A stretch of DNA of 64,000 bases from Chamaesiphon minutus PCC 6605 (GCF_000317145.1 NC_019697.1:2356001-2420000); one strand, 5' to 3'; counted from the stretch's first letter, positions 1-8,874 are shown. Notes: generated by a model from the letters alone, not told the origin. Program-made: numbers and translations.

Positions 1-1687
1 CATTTGTCTTCAAACCAATTTCAAATCCGTCCCCAGTTTCTGGTTTGAGATTGGCATTAGGAATCGCAGTATATTGTTGAGCAAAGTTAGTGAATGAAAT
101 TGCCGCATCATCATAAGGTGGACTCCGAAATCCTCGCGCATATTGAGCGGTAATTGATGTTTCAGGACTGAGTTTATAGACAACACCAATTTTTGGAGAA
201 ATCGCCGAAGCCGTTAACTCTCTAACCTCATCGACACGCCCACTCAGAACGCCAACCCGCCGAAAATCAGCATCGTTCGAGTTGGGATTGAGGTTGTAAT
301 AATCATAACGAACAGAAGGAATGATACTCAATCGACCGTTAGCTAACTCGATTTCATCTTGGAGATAGATCCCCAAGCGGGTAGTCTTAGTTGGTGGGAA
401 AGTCCGATTTGGAAAGGCTTCGCCGCCGACATTTTTGGTTTGGGTAGCTGTAGTGAGGTTAAATTCAGTATTGTCGCGGGATCTAATCGTATCTGTGACA
501 TTTACTTCTATTCCATACACCAACTTTTGACGAATATCGTTACCACCGAGATTAGTTTCTAACTGAATATCTCCACCCACAATGCCCTGACGGAAGGTAT
601 TAAATGGCGTGCGTCGCCGCAGTGAAGTTCCGGCGGCACTACTAACCGTCCGCAATTCGGTAGACTCTTCGGTAGTATTGGCATTTTGATAATAGATATT
701 CGATCTAATCTTCTGAACGCCGCTCCCAGTCGGATTACTATATACATAGCCCAAACTCACGCGCCCGCGAGTGTTATTATCGTCAGCCGTCTGACTCGTG
801 CGGTTGACTGTTTGCCCCGGCGCACCCGGTAAAGCTCCCAGGCTACTATTAACCGTTGTCAACGTCCGCCTGTCGAATAATTCGCCTGTCAAAATGAGCT
901 GATTTTGGGGATTGAGTTGATAAGCAACCTTCCCCACCAGATTATTACCCGTCACAGTTTGAGGATTTGCCGCAATATTGCCCAGATTGCTCGTCTCGCG
1001 TCCATCTTGGCGGGTATAACAAATAGATGTGCTAATATCGCCGCGTTTATCGGCGAGGACGATATTTTGACTCAGGTTGCGACTCGCGCCGATATATGTC
1101 GCCTTTACCTGCTGGCTAATATTTCTGCCCTGCAAATAATCTTCAGGATCTTTGGTGGTATAAGCTACCACACCGCCGAGCGCATCGCTGCCATACAAAC
1201 TCGATGCCGAACCGCGTAAAATTTCGATTCGTTTGATACAGTCAAAATCGACTAAATTGCGATTGGTATTCGTCATCCCCAGAATATCTGGCAATCTAAT
1301 CCCATCGACTAACATCAATACCCGATTGCCCTCAATCCCCCGAATATTCACGCTGCCATTGCCAGCTCTAGCCGGACGATTATCTACCGATACTCCTGGC
1401 TCGTACCGGATTGTATCGCCCAAATTGCGAACGAAATTTCGATCCAAATCTTGCCGATCCTGTACCGATACCGTACTGGGGGAATCCTTGAGCGCGCGGC
1501 GGGTACGAGTGCCGATGACGGTGATTTCTAGTTCTGTGTCTGCTTGTGGCTCGACGGTGGCGTTGGGGATATTGACTTGCGAGACTAGTTGGGGTAACAA
1601 CTGAGGCTGAATGGCTGTCTGGCTCAAACCGCTTGGCACGCCAAATAATAGCCAGAGGCTATTGCCAAGGAGTAAATAACGTTTCAT
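1..1687 (-). CDS. TonB-dependent siderophore receptor, 3' end outside window
   Basis: Outer-membrane receptor that binds a ferric siderophore and imports it using TonB energy. The frame is open from the ATG at 1687 to the window edge. The N-terminus is MKRYLLLGNS followed by a hydrophobic stretch, a likely signal peptide. A TonB-box-like ELEITVIGTR segment follows, then a plug domain with VNIRGIEGNRVLMLVDGIR. Near the left edge the frame reads NLKPETGDGFEIGLKT, a pattern common in the late beta-barrel strands. The C-terminal strands are missing, so about 560 residues are seen of perhaps 750-850. It is the last gene of the minus-strand iron island, downstream of the ABC transporter genes, but has its own 366-base upstream gap. 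The substrate cannot be told from sequence. Confidence 0.9.
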   Translation of the reverse strand, partial: MKRYLLLGNSLWLLFGVPSGLSQTAIQPQLLPQLVSQVNIPNATVEPQADTELEITVIGTRTRRALKDSPSTVSVQDRQDLDRNFVRNLGDTIRYEPGVSVDNRPARAGNGSVNIRGIEGNRVLMLVDGIRLPDILGMTNTNRNLVDFDCIKRIEILRGSASSLYGSDALGGVVAYTTKDPEDYLQGRNISQQVKATYIGASRNLSQNIVLADKRGDISTSICYTRQDGRETSNLGNIAANPQTVTGNNLVGKVAYQLNPQNQLILTGELFDRRTLTTVNSSLGALPGAPGQTVNRTSQTADDNNTRGRVSLGYVYSNPTGSGVQKIRSNIYYQNANTTEESTELRTVSSAAGTSLRRRTPFNTFRQGIVGGDIQLETNLGGNDIRQKLVYGIEVNVTDTIRSRDNTEFNLTTATQTKNVGGEAFPNRTFPPTKTTRLGIYLQDEIELANGRLSIIPSVRYDYYNLNPNSNDADFRRVGVLSGRVDEVRELTASAISPKIGVVYKLSPETSITAQYARGFRSPPYDDAAISFTNFAQQYTAIPNANLKPETGDGFEIGLKTN

Positions 1688-2053
1688 GATGGAGATGTTG
1701 TTTTTTAGTGCTGGGTAGAGTGCGTTGCCAAAGCTTCCCCAATAGCAAATCTTTGCTCATTGAGTCGAGGTAAGCGATTGCACTGTATCCATTTTTGTAA
1801 TTAGTTTACAGTAGTTGCTAATTATTATCAAGAAGCCTGTTGTAAATATTTGAATCGATCGCCAGCTAAAAATATTTCAGTCCCTTTGAACGCTAGAGTT
1901 ATTGGCTACCGATCGATCCTTGCCCAGCTCCTCAGTTGCAGGAGGCGAAAGAGCGAATCAGATTCTCCACAGGAGAGGCTACGCCAACGATCGCATAGAG
2001 CCAGATCTAAACCAAGAATATTTAGGAGATCTCTAAGCTAATTATTGAAAGTA
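1688..2053. other. Intergenic region upstream of the receptor
   Basis: No convincing gene. It probably holds the receptor promoter. A weak Fur-like AT-rich motif (GCTAATTATTATCA) lies at about 1817-1830. Around 1970-2000 there is a copy of the short repeat GAGAGGCTACGCCAACG, which recurs elsewhere in the window. A plus-strand open frame of 63 codons here has a composition and repeat content that do not suggest a protein. Confidence 0.5.
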
Positions 2054-2287
2054 TTATTCAATAGAGCGATCTTCAGGCGGATAATACAATTCCGCTCTCA
2101 AAACCCAGCCTGTTTGTTGCTGCACGTAAGCGTGGGTACTCATGCCTTGCTGCTTCGCCGTTCGAGCGACTTGCCGATAATCCCAACCCATCAGTTCGCA
2201 CAGTTGACGCTGCCGCAACCCTCGATCCGGCTCAAATCGTTCGCGGCGCGTGGGCTTTGCCCAATCTAGATTTTGGTGGGACATCAT
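2054..2287 (-). CDS. Small hypothetical protein in siderophore operon
   Basis: A 77-residue soluble protein that I do not recognise. It is rich in Arg and Gln, with an ending of mixed charge. The segment LRQRQLCELMGWDYRQVARTAKQ looks helical and could be a small helix-turn-helix-like unit (LCELMGWDYRQVARTA), but this is inference only. It starts with two Met codons directly after the stop of the FecE-like ATPase gene, with a one-base gap, so it is probably translationally coupled to it. A role linked to iron uptake is suggested only by position. Confidence 0.6.
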   Translation of the reverse strand: MMSHQNLDWAKPTRRERFEPDRGLRQRQLCELMGWDYRQVARTAKQQGMSTHAYVQQQTGWVLRAELYYPPEDRSIE

Positions 2288-2288
2288 C

Positions 2289-3077
2289 CTACTGAATTCC
2301 GGCTAACGGACAAATCTGCAAACCTACGGGAGTATCGATAATCGCCACATCTACCCCAAATACCTCCGCGATCGTTTCGGGGGTAATTACCATTGCAGGA
2401 GTGCCCACGGCGATGAGAGAGCCATCTTTAAGCATCGCCAACCTGTCGCTATATCGAATTGCGAGGTTCAGTTCGTGGAGGACGGTAACGATCGTTAATT
2501 CTTGTTGCTGTTGCAAGTCTTTGAGGAGCGTCAACAATTCTAACTGATAGCGCAGATCTAAATAAGTAGTGGGTTCGTCGAGTAATAACACTTTGGGGTT
2601 TTGAGCCAGAGCTAAAGCCAGAAATGCCCGTTGACGTTCGCCACCAGAGAGATCTTCAACCGATCGATCCGAAAACTCCACTACCTGTGTTAATATCATG
2701 GCTCGATCGACTTGCGCTCGATCTACTCCACTCAATTCCCACTGATACCAAGGTTGATGCGGAGTTCGCCCCAAACTAACTAATTGCCTGACGGTTAAGC
2801 CACTCGGTACCGTTTGTTGCTGGGGCAATAGAGCCATCTTCTGGGCGACAATATTCGGGGCTTCGGTATGAATTGCCTTACCATCGAGCCAGACAATCCC
2901 TTGTTGGGGTGAGAGTAAACGACTGAGGAGTTTGAGTAGGGTAGATTTACCAGATCCATTACCACCCAATAAACTCAACCATTCACCGCGATCGAGTTGC
3001 AAATTTAATTGATGAATAATCGATTTTGTTTGATACCCACCAGTCAAATTTTCGGCAATTAATAGAGATTGATTCAT
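2289..3077 (-). CDS. Iron-siderophore ABC transporter ATPase (FecE/FhuC type)
   Basis: Cytoplasmic ATPase subunit powering uptake of iron chelates across the inner membrane with the FecCD-type permeases of the same island. Walker A GGNGSGKS lies at residues 38-45, signature LSGGERQ at 143-149, Walker B VLLLDEPT at 163-170 and the H-loop His near 201. The length of 262 residues is normal for the family. The order of gene and permease (3186-4211) on the minus strand, with a 108-base gap, fits a fecCDE-like arrangement. FhuC and BtuD subfamilies are not separable by eye, but the neighbouring receptors and flavodoxin genes argue for iron. Confidence 0.92.
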   Translation of the reverse strand: MNQSLLIAENLTGGYQTKSIIHQLNLQLDRGEWLSLLGGNGSGKSTLLKLLSRLLSPQQGIVWLDGKAIHTEAPNIVAQKMALLPQQQTVPSGLTVRQLVSLGRTPHQPWYQWELSGVDRAQVDRAMILTQVVEFSDRSVEDLSGGERQRAFLALALAQNPKVLLLDEPTTYLDLRYQLELLTLLKDLQQQQELTIVTVLHELNLAIRYSDRLAMLKDGSLIAVGTPAMVITPETIAEVFGVDVAIIDTPVGLQICPLAGIQ

Positions 3078-3185
3078 GTCAATTATTTTAGCGATTTACC
3101 ATAATGTGTGCGACGGATCGATCGCCATGAAATCCGGCATTTTATAATTCCTTGAAATCTACTAAGATCGAGCGGTAACTCATCA

Positions 3186-4211
3186 TCAAAGCCGACTAGC
3201 TTGACGTTGATATAATAACCAAATAAATACTGGCGAACCGCATAGAGCCGTCACCACGCCGACAGGCAACTCAACCGATCCCATCCGCGCCAACAGATCT
3301 GCCAACGTCAGTACCAACGCCCCACCGATCGCCGATAGTGGTAATAACCAGCGATAATCGTTACCAACCAACATCCGAATCCCGTGGGGAACAATTAACC
3401 CGATAAACCCAATCAAACCCGCCACACTTACCGCGCTCCCCGCGAGTAAACTAGCTACCAGTCCGATCGCGAGTCGAGTGCGTACCAAAGATACACCCAA
3501 ACTCATCGCCAACTCATCCCCCAGACTGAGGAGATTAATCGATCGACCTAATAAACACCCCGCTAATAAGCCTACCACCACGTAAGGACTCGCCACTTGA
3601 ACGATCCACCAACCGCGCCCATTCAGACTGCCTACCAACCAATTTAACGCCGACTGGAGCCGACTTTCATCGTTTAAGAGCAGCATCATCGTCTGCATCG
3701 CCCCAAATAGCGAACTAACGGCAATCCCCGCGAGTACCAACCGCTCGGCGGTAATCGTCCCCGCCCGATAGCCTAAAATATAAACGATCGCGGCTGTCCC
3801 CATCGCCCCCAACCATGCGCCTAAAGGTAGATACACCGAGGCAACCGAGAAGGTAATACAGGCGATCGCCACTAACCCCGCACCTGCCGAAATCCCCAGC
3901 ACGAACGGATCGGCTAAACTATTGCGGAGCATCCCTTGTAATAAACCGCCCGACATCCCTAAAGCGGCTCCGACGATCGTTGCTGCTAAAATACGCGGTA
4001 ATCGCAAATCCCAGATAATTGTCTGATTCTGAGCTAAACCTCGATCGCCTAAAGCTTGCCAGACTTCATGTAGGGTCAAAGGTACAGAGCCTTGACAGAG
4101 TGAGAATAGCATTCCGATAATTAGTACTATCGATAATCCGAGGGTAATTGCGGGTTTAGCATCGAGCTTTTGACGACTCGATCGCGGTGGTACGTGAATT
4201 AGCTTTGACAT
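3186..4211 (-). CDS. FecCD-family iron transport permease
   Basis: Integral inner-membrane permease for iron-siderophore import, 341 residues with about nine to ten hydrophobic segments. Family hallmarks include LRLPRILAATIVGAALGMSGGLLQGMLRN, NPLADP-like SLADPFVLGISAGA, and GLIGFIGLIVPHGIRMLVG near the C-terminus. It is one of two FecCD proteins in the window; the other is at 6943-8037. FecCD permeases often act as heterodimers, so these two likely form one channel with the ATPase at 2289-3077. Their genes are now separated by the isi genes. Transcription probably continues into the ATPase gene. Confidence 0.92.
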   Translation of the reverse strand: MSKLIHVPPRSSRQKLDAKPAITLGLSIVLIIGMLFSLCQGSVPLTLHEVWQALGDRGLAQNQTIIWDLRLPRILAATIVGAALGMSGGLLQGMLRNSLADPFVLGISAGAGLVAIACITFSVASVYLPLGAWLGAMGTAAIVYILGYRAGTITAERLVLAGIAVSSLFGAMQTMMLLLNDESRLQSALNWLVGSLNGRGWWIVQVASPYVVVGLLAGCLLGRSINLLSLGDELAMSLGVSLVRTRLAIGLVASLLAGSAVSVAGLIGFIGLIVPHGIRMLVGNDYRWLLPLSAIGGALVLTLADLLARMGSVELPVGVVTALCGSPVFIWLLYQRQASRL

Positions 4212-4305
4212 TCGTTCGAGTTAATTAGAATTTTTCGTGCTTGTTATCTAGCTTGAAGCACGATCGAGTGGCTAAACTTACTAGTTTGCATCCAATCATT
4301 CATTC

Positions 4306-4533
4306 CTACTGAGGTTGATAATCTCGACAATCGATTGCCTCTTCCGAGCAAGCTAGATGGGGATTGACAGTACATTTGAGATAGCAACTATTTGTAAAGT
4401 ACTTACACTTATGGCAAGGGACTTGATGGAGCCGTTTGACATAAATAAATCCTGTCTTCCAATGATGGGCAATCTTCCAACAAGCTGTAAAAATTGTGCC
4501 CCAGACCAGCAGCAAACATATTAAAATCAGCAT
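4306..4533 (-). CDS. Small Cys-rich membrane-anchored protein downstream of isiC
   Basis: A 75-residue protein with an N-terminal membrane segment (LILICLLLVWGTIFTACW) and a C-terminal cysteine-rich tail: HQVPCHKCKYFTNSCYLKCTVNP, then a later Cys pair in ACSEEAIDCRDYQP. Spacing of the cysteines suggests metal or Fe-S/Zn binding. Small proteins of this layout are conserved beside iron-stress genes in cyanobacteria as far as I recall, but no function is known to me. Its start lies one base after the isiC stop, so the two genes are very likely one operon and translationally coupled. Confidence 0.75.
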   Translation of the reverse strand: MLILICLLLVWGTIFTACWKIAHHWKTGFIYVKRLHQVPCHKCKYFTNSCYLKCTVNPHLACSEEAIDCRDYQPQ

Positions 4534-4534
4534 A

Positions 4535-5272
4535 TTAATTTAACTCCATCTGTACAAAGCGATCGAGTGCCATAGTTGGTTCAACTTTCTGCCAAAAACA
4601 TTGAATTCGATAACTTAGTAGTTCAAAATGAATGTGATGAAAAAAGTGTCCTCCAGTCGAACTGCGCCAAATTTCATCTGTGGATTTGAAGTAAGTAGTC
4701 CAACCATATAGAGCTGGTGAAGCGATCGCTGGATCGTCTTGACTACCACAAACGAGCAACGGCATTTCTACGCCACTTTCATCTAAGATATCCAATTTGA
4801 ATAAAGAGTGATTCGATGGTGCTTCGACTAAATCTCGATCGAGTCGATCGACCAAATCGCTAACATGTCGGGCGCAAGCATCGGGAAATAAATTACTAGA
4901 AACTAACTTCAAAACACAGTGACGATTGGATGGTAAAGATTGTAACTGAGCATAATAGTAAGAATGCCAATTTATTCCTGGTTTAACTGCAACACTTAGC
5001 AATACTAATGAGGTCACTCGATCTGGATACAACCTAGCATAATTTAAAGCAACTACACCACCAATGCCATGACCGAGCAGATGAACGGGATCTGGAGAAT
5101 TTGCTAAGTATTCATGCAGCAAGTTAACTGCTTTATCGATCGAACTACCTTCATCTAATGTTTGATAGTATTCCCAAAACTCAATTTTGACTACTTTAGA
5201 TAAATTGTTGAGTAAGCGACGATGAAAATATTTGAGGCTGGGGCTAGCACTAACCCAGATAAATTTAGACAT
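4535..5272 (-). CDS. isiC: Alpha/beta hydrolase of the iron-stress operon
   Basis: An alpha/beta-fold hydrolase of 245 residues following flavodoxin, as in the isiABC arrangement of other cyanobacteria. The nucleophile elbow region reads LLGHGIGGVVALNYARLYPDRV. The usual Gly-x-Ser-x-Gly is GHGIGG here, so the nucleophile position is Gly, not Ser. A late acid-like segment is LVCGSQDDPAI and a late His cluster is GGHFFHHIHFE. Loss of the catalytic Ser suggests a non-hydrolytic or altered role, and IsiC's substrate is in any case not known to me. It is separated from isiB by a MITE-like repeat of about 210 bases. Confidence 0.75.
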   Translation of the reverse strand: MSKFIWVSASPSLKYFHRRLLNNLSKVVKIEFWEYYQTLDEGSSIDKAVNLLHEYLANSPDPVHLLGHGIGGVVALNYARLYPDRVTSLVLLSVAVKPGINWHSYYYAQLQSLPSNRHCVLKLVSSNLFPDACARHVSDLVDRLDRDLVEAPSNHSLFKLDILDESGVEMPLLVCGSQDDPAIASPALYGWTTYFKSTDEIWRSSTGGHFFHHIHFELLSYRIQCFWQKVEPTMALDRFVQMELN

Positions 5273-5388
5273 GTTAGAGTTGGGAGTTGAGGATTGAGAG
5301 TTGGTAAAGGCGATCGCTAATCAAATTTATGATGTCTAAAAAATGGTGATAAAATCCCACCATTACATACACTCTAATTCAATTTATT

Positions 5389-5605
5389 TAGAGGATGTCT
5401 AAAAAGTCTAATTGCTTCGTTTGCAGTGGGTAAATCCCCCTGTCTTGTCGCACACAAACGGGAGGGAACCTCCCGTTCGATGCGCCGCTAAATCCCCCTT
5501 TTTAAGGGGGACTACGAGTCTGGTTCCCCCCTTTTTAAGGGGGGCTAGGGGGGATTTTCTAGGGTTTAAGCTTAACGGAATTGAGTTTTCAGACATCCTC
5601 TTAGA
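5389..5605. repeat. MITE-like element between isiB and isiC
   Basis: Terminal inverted repeats of the form GAGGATGTCTRAAAA lie at about 5391-5405 and, inverted, at 5587-5600. Inside are palindromes of the CCCCCTTTTTAAGGGGG type around 5498-5560. A second element with a related end (GGTGTCTGAAAAG) is at 16079-16222. Short frames on both strands inside it are products of the repeat. It splits the isi operon and could make a strong RNA hairpin. Confidence 0.7.
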
Positions 5606-5610
5606 GTCAC

Positions 5611-6117
5611 TTATGCAAATTCTTTTTTAATTTGAGCGACCCAAACTTTAATTCGATCGTCAGTGAGTTCGGATTGATTATCTTCATCGATCGCCAAACC
5701 GACAAATTTACCATTTTTTACTGCTTTGGATTCACTAAAATCATATCCATCTGTCGGCCAATACCCGATCGTCTTACCACCACGATCTGAGATCTTGGCT
5801 TCCAAAATTCCCACGGCATCCATGAAATTATCTGCATATCCCAACTGATCTCCAGTACCGAAATAAGCAACAGTTTTACCACTAAAATCCATGCTATCTA
5901 GTTCTGGGAAGAAACCTTCCCAATCACTCTGTAGTTCGCCAATGTCCCAAGTCGGTGAAGCGATAATTAATTTGGTGTATCCATCGAAATCACTGACACT
6001 TACTTGAGACATATCATGAAGCTCGATCTCACCATCCCCAAATTCATCTCGAATCATTTCGGCAATACTTTCAGTTTTGCCAGTTTGAGTACCAAAAAAA
6101 AGTCCGATTTTTGACAT
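5611..6117 (-). CDS. isiB: Flavodoxin, long-chain
   Basis: FMN-binding electron carrier that replaces ferredoxin in photosynthetic electron transfer during iron shortage. The N-terminus MSKIGLFFGTQTGKTES holds the phosphate-binding loop (residues about 9-17). IASPTWDIGELQSDWEGF supplies the first aromatic FMN contact (Trp), and YFGTGDQLGYADNF the second loop with the Tyr. The 168 residues, with the insertion typical of long-chain flavodoxins, match the cyanobacterial family. It lies 57 bases downstream of a decayed isiA. Iron control through the Fur-like box upstream of that remnant is likely, and any native isiAB transcript would now start from that promoter. Confidence 0.97.
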   Translation of the reverse strand: MSKIGLFFGTQTGKTESIAEMIRDEFGDGEIELHDMSQVSVSDFDGYTKLIIASPTWDIGELQSDWEGFFPELDSMDFSGKTVAYFGTGDQLGYADNFMDAVGILEAKISDRGGKTIGYWPTDGYDFSESKAVKNGKFVGLAIDEDNQSELTDDRIKVWVAQIKKEFA

Positions 6118-6174
6118 GTATTTAATTCCAAGATAATGAATGTATTCCCAGCAAATCTTCCTAAAGCCTAAAGT

Positions 6175-6779
6175 CTAATTAACCAACCGAGCGCGATAAG
6201 CGTGCCAGAGATGTCCGACTAAAGCAGTAATAGCTAAGAAAAATTGACTTGCAGCGGCAAAAGATCGATCCCATAAAATTTCACCGGAAAAGCAGTAGTA
6301 TTCAACCCCACAAAAGCACAGCTTACTAACGCCATAAATGCCAAACTACCCATGAGAAATCGGGAGAAAGTGATTTCCACCAAATTTCTCAGTCTTTTCC
6401 CAATTCCTGACTCAATGAGGGCTAAATCCTGTCACTAAAAAAGGAATATTTTGCAATAATGGACTAGTCAAGTTAGGAGTTTTATCCTGTCCGCCAGCCC
6501 CGACTCCAAAACCTACTGTTGCCAAGTGTGGGAGCAAAATTAGCCCTTGTTGGAACATCGGCTGGGGTCGTAGTGGGAAAGCTCAAAGATGGTCATCGAT
6601 TCCGCCCACAGTAAGATTAGCCCTGCGTGGGCGATATGCGCTCCTAAGAGTCGCCCCGACAAATTTGTCAGTCTGGCATTCCCCGCCCACCAAGGAGCGA
6701 TTCTCCAGAGGAGAGGCTGTGCCTAACGGCAGGCTATCGCCAACGCCAACGGGGCTGGATTTACTGCTGTTGCTGTCAT
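6175..6779 (-). pseudogene. isiA: Degenerate isiA / CP43-like chlorophyll-binding protein gene
   Basis: Pieces of a CP43/IsiA-type antenna protein are readable on the minus strand in several frames. After the ATG at 6779 comes TATAVNPAP. A repeat-derived insert with stop codons follows. Next is [26 protein letters not shown], at about 6600-6680. Downstream, after a frame change, is [22 protein letters not shown], and the end reads SQFFLAITALVGHLWHAYRAR before a TAG at 6175. Only about 600 bases remain of the roughly 1 kb expected, with internal deletions, frameshifts and an inserted short repeat. A functional IsiA cannot be made. Its place before isiB is the ancestral isiAB order, so the promoter may still drive isiB. 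Confidence 0.82.
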
Positions 6780-6851
6780 CGCTATACCTCAATCGAATTA
6801 ACTTATTGATTATTTATTTCAATAAGCTTTTCAAAATAGTATCACAACTAT

Positions 6852-6872
6852 TGAGAATTAGTATCATTAATT
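6852..6872 (-). promoter_or_regulatory. Fur-box-like palindrome before the isiA remnant
   Basis: TGAGAATTAGTATCATTAA resembles the 19-bp Fur box (GATAATGATAATCATTATC), with TGA and TCA arms in symmetry. It sits about 75 bases upstream of the old isiA start and so probably controls the isiB operon. The divergent neighbour on the left side is none; the FecCD gene at 6943 ends here. Confidence 0.5.
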
Positions 6873-6942
6873 AGAGGTTAAGTTTTATAAACAATCGATC
6901 TTCGAGCTACCACCGTGAACCACTAGCCATCGGACGCTGTTT

Positions 6943-8037
6943 CTAAAAAGTCTTTTGCTGCGATTGTTTAAGAATAATCCAAGCAATAATCGGTGTGCCA
7001 ATTAGTGCCGTTACTGAATTAATCGGTAACACAGATCGACCTCCAGGCATTTGAGCGATAATATCTGCTACCAGTGCAAAACTTCCCCCCACGAGACTCG
7101 CCGCCGGGAATAACCAGCGCAAATCGGCGGTTCGCAATAATCCTCGACACAAATGGGGCACGGAAATGCCAATAAAGGCGATCGGGCCACAAAAAGCGGT
7201 TACGATGCCAGCTAAGAGTGAAGAACTAACTAGTACCAGTAGGCGTAACCGCTCGATCGAAATTCCTAGACTTTGCGCTTGGGTTTCCCCCAATAGCAAC
7301 GGATTCAGCGACGGCGCGACGAGAATTGCCAGGATTAAACCACTCAAAATGCCGATACTCATCAGCGGTAACTGCTCCCAAGTCACCCCGCCAAAACTAC
7401 CCGTCGTCCAATTGAGATAGGATTTGACAGGCTCGGCGGTACTAAAATAGAGCAACAGCTCCACCATCGCCCCAGTACCATAGCCAAACAACAGCCCCAG
7501 CACGAGTAAACTTGTCGAACTCTGCACTCGCCGCGCGACGATAATTACTAACCCTGTCACGATGCCCGCGCCCAAACAAGCAGCAACGATCGTACTATAA
7601 CGCCCGATCGCGCCCAAACTAGCTAAACTGATACCAAATAGTTGCGTCCCTAATATTACTAAAGCTACGCCCAAACTAGCACCCGCACTAATCCCTAGTA
7701 CAGATGGCCCTGCCAAAGGGTTATTAAATAAGGTTTGTAGTTGCAATCCACTTGTCGATAAAGCGGCTCCAGCTAATATGGCGGTAATTGCTTTAGGCAA
7801 TCGAAATTGGATGATAATATCGCTCCAAGACTCTTTTTGGGGAATGCCACCGAGTAAAATAGTGACGACATCACTTAGAGGAATAGATACCGAACCCATT
7901 GCTAAACTAGTCAATAAGATCGGAATTGGTAGGATGAATAACAGTCCTAAAACAATCTGATGACGCTTTATTCTCGGCCTTTTTAATGTCGCTGGCTGTC
8001 GGTCGATCTGTTGTGGTGGTGCTGGATTAATTGGCAT
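6943..8037 (-). CDS. FecCD-family iron transport permease, second subunit
   Basis: Inner-membrane permease of 364 residues in the FecCD/BtuC family. A long polar N-terminus (about 25 residues) precedes the first membrane segment. Hallmarks are FRLPKAITAILAGAALSTSGLQLQTLFNNPLAGPSVLGISAGASLGVAL and the GPIAFIGISVPHLCRGLL loop near the C-terminus. The C-terminus ends in a soluble KQSQQKTF tail. It is likely the partner of the permease at 3186-4211, fed by the binding protein at 8875-10098. A plus-strand gene now lies between it and that binding protein, so it must have its own promoter within a very short region (29 bases to 8067) or within the neighbouring gene. Confidence 0.92.
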   Translation of the reverse strand: MPINPAPPQQIDRQPATLKRPRIKRHQIVLGLLFILPIPILLTSLAMGSVSIPLSDVVTILLGGIPQKESWSDIIIQFRLPKAITAILAGAALSTSGLQLQTLFNNPLAGPSVLGISAGASLGVALVILGTQLFGISLASLGAIGRYSTIVAACLGAGIVTGLVIIVARRVQSSTSLLVLGLLFGYGTGAMVELLLYFSTAEPVKSYLNWTTGSFGGVTWEQLPLMSIGILSGLILAILVAPSLNPLLLGETQAQSLGISIERLRLLVLVSSSLLAGIVTAFCGPIAFIGISVPHLCRGLLRTADLRWLFPAASLVGGSFALVADIIAQMPGGRSVLPINSVTALIGTPIIAWIILKQSQQKTF

Positions 8038-8066
8038 GAATTCTCGATCTTCGATCGGTTGATTAG

Positions 8067-8774
8067 TTGTTTTTTCCCATTAACAAGGAGTATGTGACGA
8101 TCCTGATTCAACGTTACTTGGTGCCAATGCTTGCTTGTCTCCCGCTTTCTGGCCGCAGCAGCCAGATCGTAATGCTGTTAACATGTCAAGCCTCTAATGC
8201 TCGGCAGCATTTTGAAACTGGACAAACAACATTTAAGTTACAGTCTGTTGCACTCGGCATCGGCATCGCCATTGCTATCGGCTTGCAAGGCACCATTGCG
8301 GCGGCGGCATCGGGCTACGGCACGCGGCAACGGCCAGCACCTTGCCCAAAGGATCGCACCGCGCCGACTGCCGGACCACTGAGACTGGAACAAGCGAAGG
8401 CTCACTTTCGCTGCACCAATGAAGGCGAAGTGACGTTGGCTGCTGAGCGGTCGATTTTGTTTCTGGTCGGGGATCTCGACATGCGGCTGGCGAACAAGCC
8501 GCGAACTGTGAGGGCAAACGATATCATTGGCTATCAATCGGGTCTCAAGGGTCACATTGAAATCAGCCGCGAATCGCCAGTCTACGACATAAAGGCTAGC
8601 TACCGAGAGACAATCTGCCACAGCCATGGCTACGAGCCGGGACCCTCATGCACGACATCCTTTCATTCGATGAGTGCTGGCCTGTGCTTCCGTGACACCA
8701 TGGGCGACTGGTATTGCCGCTTGCACCGTGATAGCTGGCGTACCAAGAAGCCAGTGAGCGACACCAGCCGCTGA
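8067..8774 (+). CDS. Hypothetical secreted protein
   Basis: Unrecognised protein of up to 235 residues, running against the iron genes. The 5' end is uncertain: the frame opens at 8067, but internal ATG codons at 8127 and 8172 are alternatives. The segment LQSVALGIGIAIAIGLQGTIAAAASG is a probable signal peptide core and would fit a later start. The mature part has at least eight Cys residues (for example in PCPKDR, FRCTNEG, ETICHSH, GPSCTTS, GLCFRD, WYCRL), suggesting disulfides in an exported protein. Codon use is richer in G+C than neighbouring genes, and the frame interrupts the otherwise uniform minus-strand iron operon, which may point to acquisition. Confidence 0.6.
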   Translation: MFFPINKEYVTILIQRYLVPMLACLPLSGRSSQIVMLLTCQASNARQHFETGQTTFKLQSVALGIGIAIAIGLQGTIAAAASGYGTRQRPAPCPKDRTAPTAGPLRLEQAKAHFRCTNEGEVTLAAERSILFLVGDLDMRLANKPRTVRANDIIGYQSGLKGHIEISRESPVYDIKASYRETICHSHGYEPGPSCTTSFHSMSAGLCFRDTMGDWYCRLHRDSWRTKKPVSDTSR

Positions 8775-8832
8775 GTGGCGGTTCTCGGGGATTGCCTTTT
8801 TTAGAGAACATAGGTAATTGGTGGTTGAGATC

Positions 8833-8860
8833 GTTGGGTTTCATGTTCATTCAACCCAAC
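8833..8860. other. Hairpin between convergent genes
   Basis: GTTGGGTT and AACCCAAC arms flank a 12-base loop between the stops at 8774 and 8875. There is no clear T-run, so a terminator role is only possible. Confidence 0.3.
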
Positions 8861-8874
8861 CTATGGGTTGTTAT

